Positions 50,501-62,500 of a stretch of 64,000 nt of DNA are shown here, piece by piece. How positions within the stretch are numbered: the stretch's first letter is position 1; the number at the start of each line of letters is the position of its first letter. This DNA is from Asterias rubens (Eukaryota; Echinodermata; Asteroidea; Forcipulatida; Asteriidae), in contig NC_047063.1 in the NCBI RefSeq assembly GCF_902459465.1, forward strand, positions 1,364,001 to 1,428,000. Reading direction: 5' to 3'. The notes beneath the pieces were generated by a model. The model saw only the letters and a list, made by a program, of their open reading frames with translations, ran no database searches and was not told where the DNA came from. The position numbers were made by a program, and so were the translations under genes.

Positions 50501-53500
50501 ACTAACCTCAAAACACGGAAGTGAAGTACGCAAGCCTGCCGCGTTACGGGTGATTTTTTATCTCACACTATCAGTCCTGAGTTATATTTTGTTTCCATCA
50601 ACAACCCTTTTCAAGAATTTGCGATTTGATGATCGGTTGTGTTGACCATATGTTTTGTGAACTTCTTTGGCAACAATCTCCGTGAATCAAAGATCGGTCT
50701 ACAACGCACACCGAGAAATAGTTGAACTTTGCCCTGCATCGCATCGCCCTCTGTTGACAAAAGTTGTTCACGTTTGATTAGACTGGGCCCCGAGCCTCAA
50801 AGCGTGGGTCAGACGTTCTACTCGATCCGTCCGAAGTCTAGCCAAGATTTTATGAATGGAACTATCACCGGCCAATCAACAACGGCCAATCATCAAACGG
50901 CCAATCACCGCATGCGTGAACACATAGGGGCCGTGCTTGTTTGCGGTCCCCGTGTGGCGATGTGCAGTGACAGGCGGGCGGCACATCACTCAGTCTTGTA
51001 TAGTTGGCCGCAATGTGGAGTTGCGTCGTAATTAAAGTGGAAATGTATTAAAGTTTACACTATTGATCGTAATTGAAATGATCTATTATAGGATAGCATT
51101 CTTTTTTTTTTTTTTTTGGGGGGTTGGCCGGTGTTTCTACCTCCCTTTTATTAGGGACTTTTCGTTTTCGACGACGGATGGTTCTGCGACGGTAAAGATG
51201 ACATTTGGCATCATCTGCGCATGCGTCGGCTTTGAGGACGGTCGTCCCTCAATTTCTACGACAGTACTTGGGATGAATCTTCGTTGTGCTGAAAACGACA
51301 ACGTTTAGCTGAACAACCGTCGCAGAACCATCCGTCGTCGAAAACGAAAAGTCCCTATTGTAGTCCCACAACGAGGATCCACACAACAGATTATTGCAAC
51401 GACGGACGGGCGGACGGACGTAGCGTGTGTGTATGCAGTAATGTATCATGCAGCGTGCACATTAAGCACATGTACACACATGCAAGTTCGTAAAGCTAGC
51501 AATCTGTTAATTGCGCTGCTCAATCTCGAGATTGCACAACAGATGTTGGCTGCACCGTACTGAGCGATGTTCGCTGACGGGTTGCGCTACGCCCTCGCAT
51601 TTGCGCCGCCTGGAAATAAAATTCCCAATGTTACTGGACTCAACAATCAGGGCAGTTTGGAAACGTTTTGTTTGATCCCCCGGAGCGGCATAGCTCTTTG
51701 CGTACGTCCATTCACCATTCTGCTGTTGCGGTGTGCGTGGTTGAGCTGAAGAAACCGCTGGCTGACACGAGTGTAGCGGATGTCTGACGTCAGTATATAA
51801 AGATCGTGGGAAAAATAGACAGGGGACGAGTCTATTTCGCCGAGACACGAGTATAGCTTGAATGTCTGACGCCAGCATGTAGAGATCGCTAGGATAAATA
51901 GACGGGCACCAGTCTAGTCTAACCCGAATTGCGCTGAGCGGGGGGAGCTAGCTAGCTGAGGGCGGCTGTTAAACGTTTTACAAAGGAAACATGGAATACA
52001 ATTGTGGTGGGATTTTCAACAGGTTTTCATCACACAGGCAGGTTTTTGTTCTCGTTTAAGAAAAAAAAAACATTATTTAGAACATTTTACAAACGATCTT
52101 TCTTTTTAAAAATGCCGTTTTTCTCTTAAATATTTATACGTCGGCTTACAAGCCGCCCGGAGAATAAACCGCAGGAGTTCAAAAAAATGTCAAAATCAAC
52201 ATATAAACCGCGGTTTATAATCCGAAAATTACGGTACTGTAATTTGACAACATTTCAAAGAAATTAAGAAAGACTTGTGGTATTGCTTACCTTATCCTCA
52301 GCAAGAAGAATAAGTTGACATGCGCATGCTCCAGGACTAACAACAGGAAATTGAACACCTTCAGCCTCCTCTGAAACATTAATCCAAATAAATAAAAAGA
52401 AACGCATTTCAATGAATCCTATCGCTTAGTTATAAATTAATTATCATCTATTTTTGTCCATACAAGAGAATAAGAATAAAGTGCTTTACACACATGGGCA
52501 ATAATATTCTAATATTATAATATTCTTTTCCCCCGATGCAAGTTGGACATCTATTAAATCCTGTGAAACACAGGATTTGAACTGCCTCATGCTACCGTGC
52601 ATTCTCAGTGGTCTAGTGGTAAGACACCTGCTCTAGAATGGCAAAGGTTGTGGGTTTTGAACACCACCAGAGTAATATGCTTGTGGATTTTATTCACAAG
52701 AATCAGGGAAGTACGGAGTATACAGTGCTTAACACACATCGATGTATCGGTGAAACCAAATAACATGAATTGTAACATACACAACTTTTTGCCCCTCAAC
52801 AATGAGATGCATAAAACCTAATAATCAGGCATGCACTGCCCGTTGAAAAAAAAAAAGGAAAATTTTCAAAGGCACAATGCTAATTTGTTTTTTTGTTTTT
52901 TTTTCACGTTTAAAAAAAACCCCCCAAAACGCGGAATTCTGCGGAAACGCGGAAGAGTCGCATGCCTGAATAATAATGAGTTCTTATATTTACAGTGTGG
53001 CGCATTTTACAATAACCGTATCAATGCACTTTACATTAAGTGCCCTGGTCACTGGGCGCATCACATTCTTTCAATTCTTTTATGGCATTCCATAGGCTTT
53101 TTTATACACAATATCAACCTCTACCCTTGCAGGTACGTGTTTATACTCCTGGGTAAGTGAAGCGTCTTGCTCAAGGACAAAAGTGTATGACCATGATTTG
53201 AACCCACACTCCGATGTGTTCACCACCAGAACTTGAATTTGATGATCTAAAACACTTAGCCACGACAACCTACTCAATCAAAAATTCAGTGAATTCTGTC
53301 GATTCTAAGGTGAATTTACCGGCTTGTTTGATCGCCTTCAGGCAAGTGAGAGCTTCATCGGGTACCTCCAGAGAGATTTCTGATCGGAAGTGTTTGATGT
53401 AGGTGTTAGAAAGCTGGTAGGACATTGGAACACTGGGTGCAATCCTCTTTTGTTTAACGGCACCTTCTCGCTGTGAAAATAACACGGATATTATAAAAAA

Positions 53501-56500
53501 CATGAAAATGTAAAAATTGTTTTGGGTTGGACAAAGGAAGTTGATAAGAGCAGGACTTGAGTCAGGGACTTGGACCTCATTAACGTGCCGGCGCTCTACC
53601 GACTTAGCTATCCCGCCCTATTTTGGCAGTCTCCATATTTTGTTAATATCTTTGTTCAGGGGAGACTGTCAGAAACCAGCGAAATGTCCTCATGACTAAT
53701 TACTTGATACTTAGGGCACATCCCTAAAGGTGATCCCGATGCTGCCACTTCCAAATTTGTTTGGTAAGTGTGGGTGGGATCCCTGGTTGTTACGACAGAT
53801 ACAGGATGAATGGCTTCTGACTGGCACCCACGGCAGTTTCCCTTGTGGTTACAGGATTGCTTAAGAAAAGGAGTATTTAAATCTTTACCCAGCATTTTGT
53901 TGCGTCAGTGCAACAAGTTCGCATTTCATGTCACCTTTTTCAATGAAATTGAGTTAGAATATACAATGATGCTTCATTTTTGTATGAACAACCAGTAAAA
54001 GTTTGTTAAAAAAAAAAAAAAAAATTACGTCATAATTTTTGTACAGGTTCCGAGCGATAAAGCCATATCTCATATGACCTTGTGGCACAGAGAATTATGA
54101 GGTAATTCCCCAACAAGCAACAAGGTTGTATTATTTTGTATGCACTTAACAAGAACAACATTAAATAAAAGGTTGACTTACAGATCGAGAGATAACACCC
54201 TTTAAGCGACAGAACAGAAAAACATCATGAAGAATACTGGCATCATATTGCTCATACAACTTGTATGAAAGCTTGGCATCATAGTCACTGGCACTCTGGG
54301 ACATCAAGGAACTCTGAAATCAAAAAGGAGTTGTACCACATCTAAAAAGGGATTCACTAAGATCAGGGCCCAGTTTCATAAAGCACAGAACAGTATTACT
54401 TCGCAGAAACAGGTTACCAGCCAAAATTACATGAAGCTTACAATGTGACTGGTGCCATATTCAATTTTTGCTCAGCGAAGAAATTTGTCAAGCGGTATTT
54501 TCTGAATATTAATTTTGAGTTTTTTTCCAATATACACTGATGTGTGTTAGCACTGAGTTCTGTGAAAAAAATCATAAGCACATTACTCAGGTGGGATTTG
54601 AACCCACGACTCTTGCAATTCTAGAGCAGTGTCACACAAACTAGACCACTGAGATTGCCAGGTAACTGCTTAACAGCTTTCTGAAATTGTGCCCCAGGCT
54701 TGATTTCATAAAGAGATAAGATTGATCTTAAGAGCCAAGCAAAGTGTGATTTCACAATACAAATCACCATGGTGATGCTGACGACTCATCTGAAAGGCAC
54801 TCACACATTTGTAATTACTAAAACAAATTGTAAAAAACCTTACTTGGTGACATGTAACAGAGAGCTGTTGATAGCATAACAAATTTGAGAAACAACCCCC
54901 TCCGAATATTGTTTGTTAAAGCGACTTGAGCATCACTGAGTGACGGATATGCGAGCTATATAAGAAGCCACTATTATTATTATTATGACTTGCTTAAAGA
55001 TCGATGAATGCTCACCAGAACAATGGTGTGTAAAGCAAGTCTCTTTAGGTCTGCTTCATTCTCAACATTGAAGAAAATCTTATACGCCTTTTCAGTCCTT
55101 GCGATCGGTTCCACATTGTAGTTTCTATGGAGACTGGTGATGTCATCAGGTAGGGTGCCCACCTGACCATCTCGATGTCTGAGGATTCAAATAAATTATG
55201 GTGAAAGGTGTTAAAACATGAAAACAAATATATGAATATTCAGTTTCTACCCAATCTGATTTGGTGTGTTTTATAGCTACTTGGCGGCGTGTGGTAGACA
55301 ATTGAAAATTTCATAACTATTTTAAAAATCAATAATAAATTCCACAGAAACACACAGATCTAGTTCTCATGACTGTGGGGATTCCCTGAGCTAACCGGAA
55401 CCAAATTCAGATGGTCAATAAGCCAGAGATTCCTTAAAACACAACAAAATAGATTACCCAAGATTTACACATGAGTGTATCTGCAAATTTGTACTAGTAA
55501 TAAATGGTGTAACCGTATGACATCAAGTACTTACACAATTTTATACACAATAATGATAACGATAATAAAACAGCTTTTTTAAAGCACACTTAACCCCACA
55601 AGGATCCCGGTGCGCTTTACAGAGGTTACAAATTTAAGCAAGTTAAGAAAAATACAGAACAGTTTGAGATAAACAGATTAAGAATGCTAATAAATGTCCA
55701 ATAACAATGATGAACAATTTAAGCAAGTTGAACATGCTTGTGCCCACAAGTTTACTAGTAAGTTACTAATTCTGTTTCTTGTTATAAAGACGGAGAGCTA
55801 GCACACCTACCTAAATTTTTCTTGAAGTTTATCGATAAGGTCTTCGTAGATTTTGGTGTAGAATTCTGGAGGGTGGGTGCCGGTCATGGATGGAATACTG
55901 CTCATTAGATCCTGTGAGATACACATATGTGATATTTAGCCCCTATGTACATGTAAGTCTTCTCAACTTAACCCAGGTCAAAATTCCAGTTGAACCTGTA
56001 ACTAGTTGAAAACCAGTTGATAAACTAGTGAAACACAGTTAAAACCAATTGGTTTAATATGGAAAAAATACAAACCAACTGGTTTATAATTTAAACCTGT
56101 TTGAACACACTTAAACTTAGTCCAAACCAGTTGGTTAATATGGAAAATGGATGAGTTAGGTTACTATCCAGTTGAACCAGTTAACCCCCAGTTAACTGGG
56201 TTCAACAGGACTTTCCATCTGTGCTGATTTACACAGATACAGAGTCCTAGATATAAGGGTCGATTTCAACGATGGTCCATTTCTAGAGTTTCATAAATAA
56301 CTTCTTACCAGCATGAAGCTACAAATCTCACTGCATTAACATTCTATGGCCACATAAATTTCTTGGTGATGGTTTTGGTCATTTAATATTCCTTATAAAT
56401 CCATCATTTTCATGCAATGATGAACATTTCTGCAAACTTTGTTCATTACTCAAACCTGTACTGCAAATCACTGCAGTACACACTCAATTTAAATGAATAG

Positions 56501-59500
56501 AAAACATTAATGTTGAGAACTGAATTATTTCACAAAAAGGATGGATTTACCTAAACAAATGTATGCTGCCATGGAGTGTCAATCCGGTGAGATTAGTAGC
56601 TTCTTCCAGGTAAGATTTAAATTGTGGTGATAAAAACCTTTTCAACACCAGAAACGGACCCTCATATTCAGAGGGCCATGTAGTATGCACTGACAACGAT
56701 ATAAAACTAAGGTACCAAAACTTCAACCATATTCTGTTTCAAATTATTACAGTGGGTAGGCTGTACCCAAACCCACAGACAAGATATGGTGATCATGTAA
56801 GTTTTTGCGAATGAGTATTAATTACCGTGTCTTCTGCACATTCACCGAGACAAACAGCGAAATTGGTTTTGAACTTGCCGCCCTTGAGGAGTCTGATGGA
56901 GCGTTTAGCGATAGCCTTCGCATCCTTGTTCCTCAAATCAACAGAGCTCTGTAAAAGATAAACAAATATTGACTAAAAAACAGCAATCACAAAATACAAT
57001 CAAATTAAGGGCACTGGACATAACTGGTAATTAAGAAAGACCAGTATACTCTCACTTGGTGTAGCCCAACATAATGTACAAAAAAACAAGTCGGTCATTT
57101 GGTCATTGAAGTTGCAAGACAATATTGAAAGAAAAACCAGTAAACCTCCCTGTTGCACAAGTTTGTGTGCTTTCAGATGCCTAATAAAAGACTTCTTTGA
57201 TTAAGAAACTACATCTTTCTCAAAAAAACTATGTAACATCCGAGGGAGCTGTTTCTCACAATTTTGTATATTAACAATTATTTTGAGTAATTCCAAATAA
57301 TGTCCAGTGCCGCTAAAGAGGGGCTCCAAGGTCAAATTCAGTTTTGTGATTCATCCATTTTCCAATAGATAGACTCCTCATGAAAGTGGGGAAAAGAACT
57401 ACAAGTCTCTAGCATCTCTAATTTTGCATCAGAGAAAGAATTTGTCTTTTAATTACAATAATTAAGTAGTAGTCCTAGCCAACTTTCTTAGTAGTTAAAA
57501 AAGCAGGACAGTTCTTTTCAGAACCGAGAGCTCTCCCAAATTTCAAAAATCAACTCTGCGGTAGTACAATATAAAACAAGACAGTCCTCTAAAAGCACAA
57601 AATCTACCTGGTAAGTAGATACACCCATACGTATTAAAGGAACATTACAGAATTGGTTGTAGCTAACAAAACAGTTGCTGGCAGTGTAAGCACTGTATGT
57701 AATATATATTAACTGACAAACCTGTAGAAGTTTCAGATCGATAGGCCATCTGGGTCAGGAGAAAATAGTGAAAACCCGCATACACATTTACTTTTTATTT
57801 ATTTCTCATCAAATATGACATTTCAGGCAGAAATATTTCAAGGGATGTTTTCTACTATCATCATCATTAGACCAGGTAAGTTGTAAATCTGTGATCTTCA
57901 CGATTTATGTTCTTACCAATTCTGTAATGTTCCTTTCAGTTTTTATTTTAAGATCTTTAATTGTTGATGTAATTACCGAAGGTTTACCTAAATTTATGGA
58001 AAAAATAAGACAAATTCGTAAGAGTGTTTTTTATACTCACAGGCACTTTCTTAGAGAAGACGTGATGCACGGTTTCCCAGGTGATGACCGTCAGGTAATC
58101 TAACTTCTTCATCAGGATGGTTGAAGCAACTCTGCAGAGCAGAAGCTGAAAACAAAATTTGCGAAAAAGACGGATTCATTTTAATTTCTTTAAAAGTAAT
58201 ATATCACCTTGTTTCTTCATTATTTGTTGCGTGTCGTTGTCGTGGCAAGTCATGGCTGAGCAGTATACTGCATAGGAGTCAAGCTCTATTGACTAATCGT
58301 CAGAGAGTGAGTTGGATTCACCATCACGACTCTTGTGTTATTTCAGCAAGGCATTAAATCATTATTGCTTCTCTTAACTAGACCACTTTAAACCAGGTGT
58401 ATAAATGGGAACCTGAGAGGGCTGGGACCGTGTTGTGTTGCAATATATCCTTCATGCCCTTAGCGCCGTGTTGTGTTGCAATATATCCTTCATGCCCTTA
58501 GCGCCAATTTAAACAACTTTGGGGGTGGTATGCTCCCGAGGGAGTTGAGAAAGCTTGAGGAATGGTCTATGTGTGCCTAAGTACTGGGATAATGTTGTAA
58601 AGCACCTTAGTCATGGCGTCGTCACATATCTTAAAATAAGAACCAAGCATTATCATAAAAACTAACTTGAGGTCAGTGAGTTAAGGGCAGTCAGATTGGA
58701 TCAGTGGTTTCTTTCTATGCCTTTCACCTTTCTGGACCTCGGTTTGAGTACAGACCAGAGAATTGCATGTTGATTGCTATTTTCAGTCCCTACCCGACTG
58801 CGAAGGTTTTAGCCTCAGGGGTTTTTCAGTCAAATTTCTTCAATCAATCAAAGGTCATTAATAGAGCGCCAAAATCAGCAGTTTATTCTAAGGCGCTGAG
58901 GCACAGTTGAACGGTTAGTAAGCCTGTTGGAACAGGTGAGCTTTAAGGAGTGTCTTGAATCAGCTGGCACATCTGATCTGCATTGGAAGCTTATTCCAAA
59001 TTTTAGGGCCAATTCTAAAGAATGATCTCTCTGCAAAAATTAGATAGCAAGTATTTTTTTCTTCTCTACAAATAGTTGGTGTGATGTTTCCGTTAGGATT
59101 CTTTACCAACTTTATAATTCAGATTGAGATTCACAGTGTGCTTGACTGCTAAGCCACGACACACCAGAATCATTGCATCCGAACCCAAACCTTACCAAAC
59201 TATCCTCTTCTGGAGCCCAGTTGAATGTCGCCCTCGTTGTCAAGCCCACCGCTTTCTTATGCTCAGTCTGCAGTCTCCTCTCTTTCTTCTTCTGTTGCTT
59301 TTCTTCTCTGGCCTTCACGCGTTCCTCCTGCCGCTTCCGTTTTGCTTTTTTCTCCTCTGACTCTTCCACGGGGACCCTCTTGCGCTTGCGACCTTTTCCA
59401 CCGGCTGTTTCTGCCTTGTGCTCATTTACATCAACTAGTTTGGTGTTCACAACAACATTTTCTTTAGCCCCTGTGAGGGAGGAGGGGGCATCGAAAATTA

Positions 59501-62500
59501 TCAGTTTTTGAAATATTAATTTTGATATCAATTATTTAACCAAACCCAACCTCAATTTACGGTTTAAAAGCTTTCAAATATTTTCATTGCGGCAGACACC
59601 CTAATTTTGGGGGAATTTGTTTTTTAAACTTTGTTTATCATCCTGAATGGCTGTTAAAGGCAGTGGACACTATTGGTAATTGTCAAAGACTAGCCTTCAC
59701 AGTTGGTGTATCTCAACTGCGAGATAATGAAAGAAAAACAACCCTTGCAACACAAAGTTGTGTGCATTTAGATGATTGATTTCGAGACCTCAAGTTGTAA
59801 ACTTGAGGTCTCGAAATCAAACTCGTGGAAAATTACTTCTTTCTCGAAAACTATGGCACTTCAGAGGGAGCGGTTTCTCACAATGTTTTATACCATCAAC
59901 CTCTCCCCATTACTCGTCACCAAGAAAGATTTTATGCCAATAATTATTTTGAGTAATTACGTGTGAATGTTTATGTTAATATTCACCTAAATCATCTTGA
60001 TCCTAAATGAAAATCTTATGGAACATATCCTCCTATACACTTGGCATATGTTTTTTAAGTGGAACTCTTTTTTGCTAAGCAAGACTTTCTCAAGTTTGAA
60101 CAGCAATATTTTTGTTTATTAGGGGTTCAGGGTTTATTCTGTTGATTTGTTGGGTGTCGTGGCTCTCAAGCTCTGGTGTTTCTGTTCAACAGAGTGTGGG
60201 TTCGAATCCCGGTCATGACACTTGTGTCCTTGAGCAAGACACATAACCATAAGCTTCTCTCTACCCAGGGGGTAAATGGGTACATGCGAGAGCAAATAAG
60301 ATTCTTGTAATTGATTTAGCTTAGTGCGCAACATATTTGGCAGCATGGGCTGTATACTCCCCATGGAGCTGAGATGGTTTAAGGAGTGAATTAAGGCCCA
60401 GTGACCAGGCAATAATGTGGAAGCCCTTAGAGATGCCTTCGGGTGTATAAAGCGCTGTATACAAAACTGACTATTGTTATTATTATTAGCCATAATGAGG
60501 TCAGCCGATAGACCCCTTGCATACGACGCCATAAGCTCAAACACCGCAATGGAGTTCAAAGGAAGATTTGTAACTGGCTAACAGTTGAACATGGTGCGTA
60601 CACACTAGCATGTTTCCCTTGTTTGGCCTCAACGATGGCAGCCTATATGCAAGAGGCCGATAGATAAGAGGCTGTGCAAGTCTCACGCTGACCTCAAACT
60701 TCTGAGACTTTGTTGGTCCCAACCATATTGTAGTTACCTGGCTTGACACTGAGCAGAACTGTTTTGCTTTGCAGTGGATGAAGCCTCTGGAGTCTCTGGA
60801 GCCGTTTGTTCTGTGGTTCCTCAAAGCGATTCACTAAGCCCCCCTTGACCATACGGTTTAGATCTAATGTGGAATGCGTCCAGTTCCTCTTAAGGTGACT
60901 ATCGGTGGGAAAAAAATGACAAGATAAGAAAATTTGCAGTGTCGAAGATAAGTAAAAACTAGATATGTGATTCTAATGTAACAAACACTGGGGGTTTCGG
61001 CCGTTGGACCAAAACATAGAAAATGAAAGAGATGGGGAGAAGGCGCTATTCAAGTCTACTGTTGAAAATTATTGACAGTGGTCGGCTGGTCAAATATTAT
61101 CACAAGAGGGCACTAAAAAAGTTAAACGTTGTAAATGGCAGTCCTCAATTGCCACAAAATTGAAACGTCTCTAGTACAGGGTAATCATGAAAGCACTAAA
61201 AAAAACGCATAAATCTCTTCTCGACATATAAAAATGGATAAGCCGTCCTGCGTATTTGTCAATTACCAGCTAAATGAATTGATGAAATTTGACCAAATAC
61301 TTTTTTTTCAATATCTTCGAGACCACATTCCTCTTACCTATAGAAACTTGAATCCAATCCAGCAGCTCCCCGGCCATCCCCAGGTATCCGACCGTCGTCA
61401 ATGACCTTATCTTTGTGACTGTCCAGTTTCCTTGGCAACGCTAACAGCCGCACTTTAAGGCTCAACTCACTAAGTGGTAAATTCAGTCGTGCTGTTCCTA
61501 AAAGCCACAGAAAAACAAAAGGCTCAAAACTTTAGATGTTTTTTGCTGCAGATTGTTCACCATATTGCGATGATACATGTATGTAGACCAAAATAATTCC
61601 ACTACAGACTTTTCATCTTAGTTGCACCCGTACACCGATGTGTTTTATTTCTGTATACTTTCTGTACACCAATGTGTGTTATTTCTGCGGTGTTTTCCCG
61701 CTTTCTGTGAACTAATCACAGGCATAATCCTCAGGTGGGATTCGAGCCCCACAACGTTTGCACTTCCAGAGCAGTGTCTTACCAACTAGACCACTGAGAT
61801 TGCCCAGTACCTTAAAGGCAGTGGACACTATTGGTAATTGTCAAAGACTAGCCTTCACAGTTGGTGTATCTCAACATATGCATAAAATAACAAACCTGTG
61901 AAAATTTGAGCTCAATCGGTCATCAAAGTTGCGAGATAATAATGAAAGAAGAAAACACCCTTGTCACACAAAGTTGTGTGCGTTTAGATGGTTGATTTCG
62001 AGACCTCAAGTTCTAAACTTGAGGTCTCGAAATCAAATTCGTGGAAAATTACTTCTTTCTCCAAAACTATGGCACTTCAGAGTGAGCTGTTTCTCATAAT
62101 GTTTTATACCACCAACCTCTCCCCACTACTTGTCACCAAGAAAGGTTTTATGCTAATAATTATTTTGAGTAATTACCAATAGTGTCCACTGCCTTTAAGA
62201 TTAAACAGAAGTGACATTTGCGTCGGGCATGTCAAGGGATAAAGAATATTAATTTTGGTTTTACCCTTACACCAATGTGTGTTAGCACTGTATACTCAGT
62301 GCTTTCAATCTTTCTGTGAATAATAAATAATAATAATAGTAGGAATTTGTAATGCGCCAAATCAATCTTTACATATGTTCAATGCGCAGCAGAGACAATG
62401 TAAACACAACAATACATGTACATATCCAGTGAATGCTAAACAAACAATAATAATAACACCATTTAAAAACAACAACAATGGGAAGAAATCAGAACCAGTT

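Larger units (their letters stand above)
50369..52237. mobile_element. DNA transposon with 28-bp terminal inverted repeats, non-autonomous
   Basis: CCGTAATTTTCGGATTATAA followed by ACCGCG at the left, and CGCGGTTTATAATCCGAAAA followed by TTACGG at the right, with TA on both sides. Subterminal GGCGTATAAACCGC and AAGCCGCCCGGAGAATAAAC motifs recur. About 1.87 kb with no recognisable transposase. It contains a nested MITE and a duplicated CTGACG..AGATCG segment (51768-51921). Confidence 0.8.
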
